64,000 nucleotides of DNA, from positions 124,001 to 188,000 of the forward strand of contig NZ_JAJUWT010000003.1 of assembly GCF_021390395.1 (NCBI RefSeq), given 5' to 3'. Below, piece by piece: positions 9,279 through 17,734 of the stretch. The position numbers and the translations under genes were made by a program. Origin of the DNA: Saccharothrix sp. S26. GTDB taxonomy: Bacteria > Actinomycetota > Actinomycetes > Mycobacteriales > Pseudonocardiaceae. The notes beneath the pieces are model-generated. The model searched no databases, was not told the DNA's origin, and saw nothing but the letters and a program-made list of their open reading frames with translations. Positions within the stretch are counted from its first letter, which is position 1; the number at the start of each line of letters is the position of its first letter.

Positions 9279-9472
9279 CGGTGTGGCACGTGAGGGTGCC
9301 ACTGATGTCACCCATAAGCAGGGACTTGCGCCCACCCCTCGTGATGTCCGCTGATCAGGCCGTTTTCACCACTTCAACCCCCGTTCACACGATGCGGTCG
9401 GCGAGGTCCTTCGGCGCGTCGTGCGAGGTAACGATGTGAGCGCATGGCCATCTACGCCAAGGAGGTTCCACC

Positions 9473-9901
9473 ATGCGCAGCATCATCCGACTGGTCGCCG
9501 CGGGTGCGCTCTCGCTGCCCCTGATCATCGGCGCGGCGGGCATCGCGTCCGCCGACGTCGAGTTCGACCAGGGCAACGTGTCCGCCACCGCGGACGGTGC
9601 CACCGTCCACGAGCAAGCGGCGGGCGCGGACGACTACGGCAACACGTACTTCTACGAGGTCTACGAGGTGGCCGGGCCGTACGGCGCGGGTGTGTTCGGG
9701 CAGGCGGCGTTCACGTGGGACGGCAACGCCGCTTACTTCGACGGGTACGCCTGGTCCGGTCAGGAAGGTGCTTACACCGGCTACACCGCCGCCGAGGCCG
9801 AAGCGCCCGACTACTACGAGGACGACGACGATTACGGCGACGACTACGACGACGACTACGACGACCACGGCGACGACTACGACGACGCCTACGACGACTG
9901 A
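9473..9901 (+). CDS. Secreted protein with Asp/Tyr-rich tail
   Basis: A 142-residue exported protein. Residues 1-27 are a Sec signal peptide (Arg near the start, hydrophobic core, cleavage after GIASA). The middle is Tyr-, Gly- and Ala-rich. The last 30 or so residues are almost only Asp, Tyr, Glu and Gly in a repeated DDYDD pattern, giving a strongly acidic tail that could bind cations or a cationic surface. An AAGGAGG lies 7 nt before the ATG. Family and role are unknown. Confidence 0.8.
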   Translation: MRSIIRLVAAGALSLPLIIGAAGIASADVEFDQGNVSATADGATVHEQAAGADDYGNTYFYEVYEVAGPYGAGVFGQAAFTWDGNAAYFDGYAWSGQEGAYTGYTAAEAEAPDYYEDDDDYGDDYDDDYDDHGDDYDDAYDD

Positions 9902-9910
9902 TGCCTGACG

Positions 9911-9943
9911 GGGTGGGGCGGCACCGCGTCGTCCGCCCCACCC
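9911..9943. terminator. Hairpin between convergent genes
   Basis: Arms GGGTGGGGCGG and CCGCCCCACCC (11 bp, 11-nt loop) lie between the convergent stops at 9901 and 9955. There is no T-run, as is usual in this GC-rich group, so it could serve both directions. Confidence 0.6.
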
Positions 9944-9954
9944 GTCCGGCAAGC

Positions 9955-10737
9955 TCACCCGAGTTCGAGCACCCGCCGCACGAAGCCCACCACGTCCGCG
10001 AGCACTTCGGCCGAGTTGGTCTCGTTGAACACCTCGTGCCGCGCACCGGGGTAGACGCGTTCCTCGAACAGCAAGCCGCGCAACCGGTCCGTGCCGGTGC
10101 GCGTGTCGGCCAAGGGCACCAACTCGTCCGCGCCGCCGTGCAGCCACAGCGTCGGCAGGTGCTCCAACGCCGGCCCGTAGTTCACCTCGTCCAGCGCGCG
10201 CTCCAGCGCCTCCAAGGTTTCCCTCTTGTACGGGCCGTGCCACACCAACGGATCCGCCGCGTACTGCTTGCCCACCTCCGGGTCGCGCGAGAGCAACGCG
10301 GGGTCCAGCGGCTCACCGGCGTCCTGCGACCCGAGCCGGTCCAGCCCTTCCCACGTGCCGAGCACCGGCGCGGACAACACCAACGCCGCCAGCGGATGCG
10401 ACTGCGCGTACCAGGCCGCGACCAAGCCGCCCTCGCCGTGCCCGACGAGGACCGTGGGCAGGTCGGACGCCGCCGAGCTGACCGCCGCGGCCACGTCCCG
10501 CACCACGCCGCCGAAGTCGGCGATCACCGCGCGTTCCCCTTCGGACCGCCCGTGCCCGACGTGGTCCGCGGCCACCACCAACGCGCCCGCCTCCACCAAC
10601 GCCTCCGCGACGTGCCCGTATCTGCCGCTGTGCTCGCCGTAGCCGTGCACGATCACGGCGAGCCACCGGGCATCGAGGTTGGGCCAGGTGCGGACCGCGA
10701 GTTCACCGGCGTGGCCGGGGACGTTGGACTCGATCAC
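9955..10737 (-). CDS. Alpha/beta hydrolase, monoacylglycerol lipase-like, nucleophile Ser absent
   Basis: A 260-residue protein with the fold and motifs of monoacylglycerol lipase-like hydrolases: oxyanion segment HGYGEHSGRY at 31-40, ADHVGHGRSEG, and later GGADELVP (Asp) and ARHEVFNE (His). The nucleophile elbow, normally GHSxGG, reads GHGEGG at 99-104, with Gly101 in place of Ser (GGC where AGC is expected). As written the enzyme should be inactive as a Ser hydrolase. It could be a pseudoenzyme, a recent mutation or a sequencing error. The GTG start abuts the stop of the lipoprotein gene, so the two are cotranscribed. Confidence 0.8.
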   Translation of the reverse strand: MIESNVPGHAGELAVRTWPNLDARWLAVIVHGYGEHSGRYGHVAEALVEAGALVVAADHVGHGRSEGERAVIADFGGVVRDVAAAVSSAASDLPTVLVGHGEGGLVAAWYAQSHPLAALVLSAPVLGTWEGLDRLGSQDAGEPLDPALLSRDPEVGKQYAADPLVWHGPYKRETLEALERALDEVNYGPALEHLPTLWLHGGADELVPLADTRTGTDRLRGLLFEERVYPGARHEVFNETNSAEVLADVVGFVRRVLELG

Positions 10738-11337
10738 CTAAGCAGCGTAGAACGCGCTGATCTCGATCTTCCCGCCGCCGCACACGGGCCCCAGCCCCCA
10801 CTGCAGGTTCATGGGCTCGGTCTCGTCGGGCGGAATGGCCGCCGCCCGCGCCGCCTCCGCCTGGCAGGGCCGGTCCACCGGCTCGTCCCCGGTGGGCACC
10901 ACCGTCCAGTGCAGGTTCGCCGCCGCCGCCGTCCCGGGCGCGAGGACCAGGGGCGCGGGCCCCGGATCGGGCGTGCGCTGGAGATCGGTCGGCAACGGGT
11001 TGCCCGCCGCGTCCAGCAGTTGGAGCCCGCTGTACCCGTTGAGCGTGCACGGCCCGGCCCCGTTGTTCGTCACGACCAACTTCCCGTACCGGTTCCCCGC
11101 CCCGGCCTCGGTCGACTCCACGGCCCCCGCCAACACGGCCGCCGTGCACCGGTGCGCCACCGGCGCGTCACCGCTCCCGACCGCCGCCCCGGACGTCACG
11201 GGCACCGACGACGGCGGTACCGACGCGGACTCGGACGACGTCCCGACCACGATGGTCGACTGATCGGCCGCCTGCTGGGGACTCCCACATGCCACAACCG
11301 CGACCGCGAGAGCGCCGAACGCCACGAGTCGCCTCAT
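10738..11337 (-). CDS. DUF4232-type lipoprotein
   Basis: A 199-residue lipoprotein. The signal peptide ends in a lipobox (AVVACGS), so the mature N-terminus is a lipidated Cys. A Ser/Thr-rich spacer follows. The globular domain has the DUF4232 pattern: RCTAAVL, VVTNNGAGPCTLNGYSGLQL, and a final Cys near PVCGGGK. It is probably anchored to the outer face of the membrane. Role unknown. The start is the first Met of the signal peptide; the frame continues upstream without a plausible N-terminus. Confidence 0.85.
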   Translation of the reverse strand: MRRLVAFGALAVAVVACGSPQQAADQSTIVVGTSSESASVPPSSVPVTSGAAVGSGDAPVAHRCTAAVLAGAVESTEAGAGNRYGKLVVTNNGAGPCTLNGYSGLQLLDAAGNPLPTDLQRTPDPGPAPLVLAPGTAAAANLHWTVVPTGDEPVDRPCQAEAARAAAIPPDETEPMNLQWGLGPVCGGGKIEISAFYAA

Positions 11338-11487
11338 GTCCACCTCCTGGCTGGGAAACCGCCTCCTATCAGTGAGGACGTACCCAACCGCCGAAGGGTT
11401 GGGTGGATCGGCGAGGAATTCACCGGATCGGGCGCACCCCCGAAACCGACCCACCCACAACGGACCCGGAACCAGCCCACCGAGGCC

Positions 11488-11613
11488 CGATTTGACATGG
11501 GTTCGGGTGCTTTAGGCAGGTCGAAGCCGGCAGGCCCGGCGGGACGCTCTTCCCCGCCGGGCCTGCCGGCTTTGGCCTGCCTGGAGTGCCCGTACGGGCC
11601 CCATGTCAAATCG
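11488..11613. repeat. 126-bp inverted-repeat element (MITE-like)
   Basis: The ends are a perfect 14-bp inverted pair, CGATTTGACATGGG at 11488-11501 and its complement at 11600-11613. The core is a perfect 20-bp hairpin (11524-11543 with 11553-11572, 9-nt loop), and the intervening parts pair imperfectly, so almost the whole element folds on itself. It lies between two same-strand genes and could act as a terminator. The layout of distinct terminal repeats around a hairpin also fits a non-autonomous mobile element. Confidence 0.65.
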
Positions 11614-11663
11614 AGCCGGCCTCAACGACAGAGCCGCCCGGGCTCGCCCCCGAGCCGCCCGGA

Positions 11664-12746
11664 CTAGACCGCCGAGCCGTCGACCTCTTCCACCCAACCA
11701 CCGGCCACCACCGGCAACCCCGCCACCGCCGCCTTCCACAGGTACGTCCAACAAACCTGCCCGTCGTCCAACGTCACCCGCACCCGCCGGTACTCGTCAC
11801 CCTCGTACTCGTCCAACGCGGGCAACGCCTCCTCCGGCCTCTCCACCCGCAACACGTACCCGGGCACCGCAGCGCCACCCCCGGGCCGCAACCCCGGATA
11901 CCCCCGCCCGGTGTCGTGCAACGTCCCGCTCAACGACGCCCGCACGGGTTCGCCGACCACGAACGGCTCCACGACGCGCCAAGCCCGCATCCCCGGCTGC
12001 AACGTCCCGTACACGAACACCCGATCGGGCCAGTCGTCCGGCGAGGGGTCGCCGTGCACCGGCGTCACGTCCAACCCGTCCCCGTCCGCCGGCCTGCCCC
12101 CGAGCCGTCGGGCGTGCCGCTGCTCCACCTCGGCGCACCGCACGGGCCGCCCGTTGACCAGCAACGGCATCCGCCGGGTCCCGGCACCGGTGTAGGCGAG
12201 CACCGAGTCCACCACGCCACCGTTGAACAACGTCACCCGGCCGGTGTGCACCCGCACCAACCGGTACCGCAGCCCCCGACCCTCGCACCGGTCGAGCACC
12301 CGCAGCTGCTCCGCGGTGGCGAACCACACCGCGTGCTCCTCCTCGACGCCCGGCGCGGCGGCGAGGGTCGCCGGCCGCTGCCCGTCGGTCTTGCGCAACC
12401 CGGCGGCCCAGACCGCCGACAACCCCTCGCACCTGGCCCGCAGCACGACCGCCGGGCCGGTCAACCCCAGTTCTTCCCGCAACCACGTGACCTTGGCGGG
12501 GTTCGCGTTCGACCCGTAGGCCAGCACCGGCATCCGGCCCGCCAACGGCGGTTCGCCGTGCTGGGCGAGCCAGTCGTCGAGGTCCTGCCCGTCGGGGGCG
12601 ACCCGCCATCCGGAATCGGCACCGGGATCGGGCGTGACCGGCCAGCCGGCCCCGTCCAGGTGCACGAAGCAGTGTCCCGGCCGAGCTCCCGGATAGGGCT
12701 CGGCCGGGTGACTATCGTCCGTGAAGGGCTGCGTCATGGCTCCCAT
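11664..12746 (-). CDS. Gamma-glutamylcyclotransferase-like protein, two modules
   Basis: A 360-residue cytoplasmic protein with two GGCT/AIG2-like segments. The N-terminal one begins VLAYGSNANP near residue 75, the C-terminal one FVYGTLQPGM near 244 and ends ALDEYEGDEYRR, which carries the conserved acidic residue. GGCT-fold enzymes cyclise gamma-glutamylamines to 5-oxoproline. Fusion of two modules is seen in actinomycetes, and the exact activity is unknown. A second Met three codons in (12737) could also be the start. Confidence 0.7.
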   Translation of the reverse strand: MGAMTQPFTDDSHPAEPYPGARPGHCFVHLDGAGWPVTPDPGADSGWRVAPDGQDLDDWLAQHGEPPLAGRMPVLAYGSNANPAKVTWLREELGLTGPAVVLRARCEGLSAVWAAGLRKTDGQRPATLAAAPGVEEEHAVWFATAEQLRVLDRCEGRGLRYRLVRVHTGRVTLFNGGVVDSVLAYTGAGTRRMPLLVNGRPVRCAEVEQRHARRLGGRPADGDGLDVTPVHGDPSPDDWPDRVFVYGTLQPGMRAWRVVEPFVVGEPVRASLSGTLHDTGRGYPGLRPGGGAAVPGYVLRVERPEEALPALDEYEGDEYRRVRVTLDDGQVCWTYLWKAAVAGLPVVAGGWVEEVDGSAV

Positions 12747-12887
12747 TCTGGCAAATCACCCCCAAAATTCACCGCTTGTTGGTTTCTCTTGGCACGAAAA
12801 CCTCCGAGCACTCCACCCTCATCACCCGCCCAACCTCCCTCGTCGCCTCGCAAACCGTGTACACATCGGAGGAATAAACGTGACCTG

Positions 12888-13262
12888 TCACACGTTCTCG
12901 ACGCGTCGAGCGTCGTACTCCTCCTGTGCTGCCAGGAAGTTCGGCAGGTTCTCCTCGATCCAGCCGAACAACTGGCTGATCTGCTCCGCCGCACGGGTGC
13001 CCAGCGGCGTGAGGGAGTAGTCCACCCGCGGCGGGATCACGGGGTGCACCTCGCGCCGCACCAACCCGTCCCGCTCCAGCGACTGCAACGTCTGGGCGAG
13101 CATCTTCTCGCTCACCCCGCTCACCGCCCGCCGCAGCTCGCTGAACCTCTTCGTGCCGTCCAGGAGCTTGCCCAGCACCAGGCTGCCCCACTGCCCGGTG
13201 GCGTGGTTCGCGATCACCCGCGTCGGGCAGTTCCGGTCGTACACATCACCTCGCTGCACCAT
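12888..13262 (-). CDS. HxlR family transcriptional regulator
   Basis: A 124-residue winged-helix regulator. It has the HxlR hallmarks: an N-terminal Cys (NCPTR), then GQWGSLVLGKLLDGTKRFSE and SEKMLAQTLQSLERDGLV. YodB/QorR-type members use this Cys to sense quinones, diamide or aldehydes. It is divergent from an NmrA-type quinone reductase, the same arrangement as E. coli ytfH/ytfG. An 11-bp inverted repeat lies between the genes. ATG 13262 is preferred over a GTG three codons earlier. Confidence 0.88.
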   Translation of the reverse strand: MVQRGDVYDRNCPTRVIANHATGQWGSLVLGKLLDGTKRFSELRRAVSGVSEKMLAQTLQSLERDGLVRREVHPVIPPRVDYSLTPLGTRAAEQISQLFGWIEENLPNFLAAQEEYDARRVENV

Positions 13263-13293
13263 GGCGGCCACCGTACCTGCACGCTTTCCATCC

Positions 13294-13350
13294 CGTAAGT
13301 ACCTGACGAACAGGTAGGTACTTACGAATAGTTAGCGACTTGCCTACCGT
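13294..13350 (+). promoter_or_regulatory. HxlR operator overlapping a leaderless promoter
   Basis: Perfect 11-bp arms CGTAAGTACCT (13294-13304) and AGGTACTTACG (13316-13326) are spaced by 11 bp. The right arm runs into a -35 (TTACGA, 13322-13327). The -10 TACCGT (13345-13350) is 17 bp on, and the ATG of the reductase follows 7 nt later. Repression by the divergent HxlR protein is the simple reading. Confidence 0.7.
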
Positions 13351-13357
13351 TGCCCGC

Positions 13358-14158
13358 ATGACGACCTTGATCACCGGCGCGACCGGGCACCTCGGCTCCG
13401 CGATCCTCAAGCACACCCTCACCCGCGTCCCCGCCGACCGGCTCGCCGTCTCCGTCCGCGACCCGGAGAAGGCCGCGGGGCTGGGCGTCGAGGTCCGCCG
13501 AGGCGACTTCGACGGCCCCCTCGCCGACACGTTCGCCGGCGTCGGGACGCTGCTGCTCGTCTCGGTCGACGGCCCGGACGAGATCCGCGTCCAACGGCAC
13601 CTCAACGCCATCCGCGCCGCCGCCGACGCGGGCGTGCGGCACATCGTCTACACGTCGGTCACCGACGCGGACACCTCGCCGCTCTCGCTCGCCCGCGTCC
13701 ACAAGGCGACCGAGGAGGCGATCCGGGCCACCGGCATCCCGTTCACCTTCCTCCGCAACGGGATGTACCACGAGAACTACCTCCCGCACGGCCCCGGCCC
13801 GATCGTCAGCGCCACCGGTGACGGCCGCATCGCCAGCGCGTCGCGCGACGACCTGGCCCTCGCCGCCGCCGTCGTGCTGAGCACCCCCGGCCACGAGAAC
13901 GCCGTCTACGAGCTGACCGGCCCGCGCGCGTGGAGCTTCGACGAGCTGGCCGCACTCGCCGGCACGACCCACGAGAAGGTCACCCAGGCCGACCGCGTCG
14001 CCGGCCTGAAGGGCTTCGGCCTGCCGGACTTCCTCGCCGAGCTGCTCGCCGACATCGAGGTCAACATCGGCCGTGGCGCGCTCGCCGAGGTCCGACCCGA
14101 CCTGGAGAAGCTGATCGGCCGCGCGCCGACCACCATCGAGGACGCCGTCGGGGCCTGA
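13358..14158 (+). CDS. NAD(P)-binding NmrA/QorB-like oxidoreductase
   Basis: A 266-residue atypical short-chain dehydrogenase. GATGHLGSAI near residues 7-16 is the dinucleotide site. The NmrA-type residues VYTSVTDAD and FTFLRNGMYHENY follow, with no YxxxK dyad. Close family members (QorB/YtfG) are NADPH quinone reductases. Divergence from an HxlR gene with a shared operator supports a redox or quinone stress role. The transcript appears leaderless at ATG 13358. Confidence 0.85.
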   Translation: MTTLITGATGHLGSAILKHTLTRVPADRLAVSVRDPEKAAGLGVEVRRGDFDGPLADTFAGVGTLLLVSVDGPDEIRVQRHLNAIRAAADAGVRHIVYTSVTDADTSPLSLARVHKATEEAIRATGIPFTFLRNGMYHENYLPHGPGPIVSATGDGRIASASRDDLALAAAVVLSTPGHENAVYELTGPRAWSFDELAALAGTTHEKVTQADRVAGLKGFGLPDFLAELLADIEVNIGRGALAEVRPDLEKLIGRAPTTIEDAVGA

Positions 14159-14170
14159 CCCCCGACCGGC

Positions 14171-15157
14171 TCACCCCTCGGCCGACAACGCCGCGTCGAT
14201 CTCCCGGTGCGCCTCGGGGTGCTCCTCCCACCACTTGGCGTAGCCGGGGTTGCGGGGGAGCACCGCGCGGTACGCCCGAGCCGCCGCGGCGAACACGTCG
14301 TGGGCCCGCCCGGCGGCGGGCCCCTCCCGGCGGGTGGCCAGCATCAGGTCCACCATCAGCGGCGCGCCGCGCAGCGGCCGGATCACGATCCCGTCCCCGC
14401 CGCGCGACTGGGGCAGCGCGAACGACACCGCCCCGTTGGCGACCAGGCTGCGCGCGGTGCTCGCCTCGTTCACGTGGTGGGTGAACCGGGGCGTGAAGCC
14501 CGCCGCCGCGCACACCGAGAAGATCTGCAACCGGTTGCCGACGAACTCGTCCGGCGGCGTGACCCAGTCGCGGTCGGCCAGTCGGGCGAGGTCCACCTCC
14601 TCCTGCGCGCCCAGCGGGTCGGTCTCCGGCAGCGCCACGAACTGCGGCTCGCTCACCAGCCGGCGCAGCTCCAGCCCGCGCAGCTCGCGCCGTTCCAGCC
14701 CTTCGAACCGGTCCAGCACGCCCAACTGCACCTGCCCCGACACCAGCAGCTCCAGCAGGTCCGAGGCCCCGCGCATGATCTCGGTGCGGACCTCCGAACA
14801 GGGGATGACCCGGCGCAGCTCCTCCACGAAGTGCCCGAAGAACAACGTCGGCACGCCTCCCACGAGCAACGGCCCGGGCCTGCCCGCCCGCGTCCGCTCC
14901 CGGGCCAGCGAGACGAGCTGCCCGACCTCGTCGAGCACCAGCCGGGCCGTGCCGACGACTTGTTTGCCCAGCTCGGTGGGCTGGGAACCGCCGGGGGTGC
15001 GGTCGAACAGGCGGCCGCCGACGATCCGCTCGACGGTCCGGAGCTGGGCGCTCATCGCGGGTTGCGTGAGGCCCAGGCGCGAGGCGGCCTTGGTGAGGCT
15101 GCCTTCTTCGGCTATCGCGCACACCGCGCGCAGGTGGCGTAGCTCAAGCTCGGGCAT
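14171..15157 (-). CDS. LysR family transcriptional regulator
   Basis: A 328-residue LTTR. The N-terminal winged HTH is ELRHLRAVCAIAEEGSLTKA followed by LGLTQPAMSAQLRTVE; the rest is the periplasmic-binding-like effector domain (VGGVPTLFFGHFVEELRR onward). It converges on the NmrA gene with only 12 bp between stops. Its upstream region is a 356-bp gap, so any regulated partner would be the nitroreductase at 15514 or a distant gene. Confidence 0.88.
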   Translation of the reverse strand: MPELELRHLRAVCAIAEEGSLTKAASRLGLTQPAMSAQLRTVERIVGGRLFDRTPGGSQPTELGKQVVGTARLVLDEVGQLVSLARERTRAGRPGPLLVGGVPTLFFGHFVEELRRVIPCSEVRTEIMRGASDLLELLVSGQVQLGVLDRFEGLERRELRGLELRRLVSEPQFVALPETDPLGAQEEVDLARLADRDWVTPPDEFVGNRLQIFSVCAAAGFTPRFTHHVNEASTARSLVANGAVSFALPQSRGGDGIVIRPLRGAPLMVDLMLATRREGPAAGRAHDVFAAAARAYRAVLPRNPGYAKWWEEHPEAHREIDAALSAEG

Positions 15158-15513
15158 AACGCTCTTCTATCCCCCTTTCGTATGAGCCGCCAGCCCTGCG
15201 CCCGGTCATAGTTGGCGAAGTCCCGTCGAGCCGAGGAGATGGAGATGCAGATGCGCCGCGCGAGCCAGATCTACTAGCCGGGTGTCGCCCGCCAGTCGGG
15301 CGTTGACCGTCCCCGTCCCCGCACCACGTCCCCAATGACGTGGTCGAGCGATCGCGGCGCACCGTTTACGCGGGCGGAGCGCCGGGAGAACGCCGGGACG
15401 GGTGACGGGCGGAGGGGGTGCGAGGCGGACGTCCCCACCCCGTTCGGGGCCGCCGGTCGTCATTGCGGAGTGCACGACCGGCGGTCCCGCCGCGTTCTGG
15501 GTAGCGTCGGCCC
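15158..15513. other. Divergent intergenic region without a supported gene
   Basis: This 356-bp gap separates a LysR gene and a nitroreductase gene. I see no convincing gene, RNA or strong repeat in it. Short frames cross it but lack ribosome sites and recognisable sequence. It presumably holds both promoters. Confidence 0.5.
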
Positions 15514-15945
15514 ATGTCTGTTGTGAACAGCCCGGTCGACTGGGTCAACGAGCACATCCGCAAGTACGTCGAGTCCGGCGGCGCGGAAGGGCACGAGTGG
15601 CAGCCCGGGGTGTTCACGCTCCTGCTGACCACGATCGGCCGCAAGTCCGGCAAGCCGCGCCGGACCGCGTTGATCTACCAGCCCTACGGCGACGCCTACG
15701 TGGTCGTCGCGTCCTACGGCGGCGCGCCGGAGCACCCCGCCTGGTACCGCAACCTCGAGGCCCGCAACGAGGCCGAGGTGCAGGTCAAGTCGGACGTGTT
15801 CCGGGCGACGGCACGCACCGCGACCGGCGAGGAGCGGGCGAAGCTCTGGAAGCTGATGACCGAGGTGTGGCCCGCCTACGACGAGTACACCAAGAAGACC
15901 GACCGCGAGATCCCGGTCGTCGTCCTGGAACGCGTTCGGGACTGA
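15514..15945 (+). CDS. Deazaflavin (F420)-dependent nitroreductase family protein
   Basis: A 143-residue split-barrel protein of the Ddn/FDOR-A type, which uses reduced F420 in the cytoplasm or at the membrane. The signatures are TTIGRKSGKPRRTALIY (phosphate and F420 contacts), YVVVASYGGAPEHPAWYRNL and EVQVKSDVFRATAR, then WPAYDEYTKKTDREIPV at the end. Members reduce quinones, enones or nitroimidazoles. The physiological substrate is not evident. Confidence 0.9.
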   Translation: MSVVNSPVDWVNEHIRKYVESGGAEGHEWQPGVFTLLLTTIGRKSGKPRRTALIYQPYGDAYVVVASYGGAPEHPAWYRNLEARNEAEVQVKSDVFRATARTATGEERAKLWKLMTEVWPAYDEYTKKTDREIPVVVLERVRD

Positions 15946-15963
15946 CGTCGAGGAGGGGCCGGG

Positions 15964-16815
15964 TCAGCTCCGACCGCCGCCGTCGGGGATCCGCACCGCC
16001 GCGCCCGTGACGGTGACCCTCGGGTCCTCGGGCGAGACCGCGATCTCCAACAGGCTGGGCCGGCCCATGTCGACCCCCTGGTGGATGGTGATCGACCTCG
16101 GCCCCTCGACCAGCCCGACCGCCCGCAGGTACCCGCCGAACGCCGCCGCCGCGGACCCGGTCGCCGGGTCCTCCACCACACCGCCCACCGGGAACGGGTC
16201 ACGCGCGTCGAACACGTCCTCGTCCCGCTGGTGCACGAGCTGCGCCGTCACGGCGTCGTTGGCGCGCAGCAGGTCGGCCAGCGCGTCGAAGTCGTAGTCC
16301 AGCGCCGCCAACCGCTCCCGCGTGCGCACGGCCAGCACGAGGTGCCGCGACCCGCCGAACGCCCAGTGCACGGGGTAGCGCGGGTCGAGGTCCTCGGCCG
16401 ACCACCCCAGGGCGCGCAACGCCGCCGCCACGTCGGACTCCGACGCGGGCGTGGACGAGGTCGGCACGCTGGTCAGGCTCGCCCGGCCCGGCGTCGCGGC
16501 GATCTCCACCAGCCCCGCCGGCGTGTGGAACCGCAGCGTGCCCGTCCGCTCCAGCGCGACCGCGGACGCCACGGTCGCGTGACCGCAGAACGGAACCTCC
16601 ACCAGCGGGCTGAAGTACCGGACGTCGAACTCCGAGGCGCCGTCGCGCGGCACGAGGAACGCGGTCTCGGAGTACCCGACCGCGGCGGCGATCTCCAGCA
16701 TCGACGCCTCGTCCAAGCCGGTAGCGTCGAGCACGACGCCGGCCGGGTTGCCGCCCGCGGGGTCGGTGGTGAAAGCGGAGTAGCGGAGCACGGTCGGTTC
16801 AGCCAGGTCGTTCAT
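15964..16815 (-). CDS. PhzF family isomerase/epimerase
   Basis: A 283-residue protein with the diaminopimelate-epimerase-like two-domain fold. The PhzF signatures are GNPAGVVL near residue 22, the catalytic Glu in YSETAFLV near 53, YFSPLVEVPFCGHAT, and EDPATGSAAAAFGGYL. PhzF itself isomerises a phenazine precursor, but no other phenazine genes are nearby, so a different small substrate is more likely. It is divergent from a LysR regulator 76 bp away that may control it. Confidence 0.88.
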   Translation of the reverse strand: MNDLAEPTVLRYSAFTTDPAGGNPAGVVLDATGLDEASMLEIAAAVGYSETAFLVPRDGASEFDVRYFSPLVEVPFCGHATVASAVALERTGTLRFHTPAGLVEIAATPGRASLTSVPTSSTPASESDVAAALRALGWSAEDLDPRYPVHWAFGGSRHLVLAVRTRERLAALDYDFDALADLLRANDAVTAQLVHQRDEDVFDARDPFPVGGVVEDPATGSAAAAFGGYLRAVGLVEGPRSITIHQGVDMGRPSLLEIAVSPEDPRVTVTGAAVRIPDGGGRS

Positions 16816-16891
16816 GTGCCCAGCCTCTCCCACCACCCACCATCGGGTCCAACGATTCCCTCCGATGTGACCGATCGCTATTGTCGATGGG

Positions 16892-17707
16892 GTGGACACC
16901 CGCCTCCTGCGCACCCTCCTGGTGCTCGCCCGCACGGGCAGCTTCACCGCCACCGCGGCCGAGCTGCACCTCGTGCAATCCACGGTGACCAGCCAGGTGA
17001 AAGCCCTGGAACGGCACCTGGGCGCGCGTCTGTTCGACCGGCTGCCCAGCGGCGCGCGGCTGACCGAGGCGGGCAGGCAGGCCGTCGAGCACGCCCGCGA
17101 GGTGCTGACCGCCGAGCAACGCCTGCGCGACGCGGTGCGCGGCAGCACGGCGGTGGAGGGTGACGTGCGGATAGCCGCCCCCGAGTCGGTGTGCGCCTAC
17201 CGGCTGCCGCAGCGGATCGCCGACGTGGCCATGCGCTGGCCCGGCATCTCCGTGCACCTCTCGCCGGCGGGCACCCGCCAAGCCCTGGCGGGCGTCCGCA
17301 ACGGCACCCTGGACCTCGCCCTGGTGCTGGAGGACTCGCTGGTCGCGCCGGGCCTGAAGGTGACCGCCGTCGGCGTGGAGCCGATCGAGCTGGTCTCCGC
17401 GCCCGGTGTGGTGCTGGACGAGCGGTACTTCCTGCTGGAGGAGGGCTGCTCCTACTGCGACCGGTTCGTGCGCGAGCTGCCCGCGACGCCGAGCATCACC
17501 CGGTTCGGCAGCATCGAGGCCGTGCGCTCCTGCGTGGTGGCGGGCCTGGGCTGGGCCGTCCTGCCGCGCGTCGCGGTCGCCGAGCAGTTGGACGCGGGCA
17601 CCCTGCAACGGGTCCGCGAACTGCCCGACAGCACCCTGTTCCTGGTCACGGACCCCCGCCGCACACCCTCGGCCGCCGTCCGCGCCGTCGCCGCCGCCCT
17701 CGACTGA
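16892..17707 (+). CDS. LysR family transcriptional regulator
   Basis: A 271-residue LTTR. The HTH is LLRTLLVLARTGSFTATAAE and VQSTVTSQVKALERHLGARL. The effector domain follows. A TATTGT hexamer (16879-16884) ends 7 nt before the GTG start, so the mRNA is probably leaderless. Divergent orientation to the PhzF gene suggests that gene as a target. A QSCxYC-like pair (CSYCDRFVRELP) in the effector domain may be of redox interest. Confidence 0.87.
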   Translation: MDTRLLRTLLVLARTGSFTATAAELHLVQSTVTSQVKALERHLGARLFDRLPSGARLTEAGRQAVEHAREVLTAEQRLRDAVRGSTAVEGDVRIAAPESVCAYRLPQRIADVAMRWPGISVHLSPAGTRQALAGVRNGTLDLALVLEDSLVAPGLKVTAVGVEPIELVSAPGVVLDERYFLLEEGCSYCDRFVRELPATPSITRFGSIEAVRSCVVAGLGWAVLPRVAVAEQLDAGTLQRVRELPDSTLFLVTDPRRTPSAAVRAVAAALD

Positions 17708-17734
17708 CGCGAACCCACCGCCCACACCCGGCCA

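Noticed and set aside
9421..11667. Long plus-strand frame that includes an ATG at 9444
   Set aside because: It overlaps the secreted-protein gene, whose ribosome site and signal peptide are clear, and then runs antisense to the hydrolase and lipoprotein genes.
15964..16815. Phenazine biosynthesis locus suggested by PhzF
   Set aside because: No other phz genes are adjacent. PhzF relatives occur widely outside phenazine clusters.
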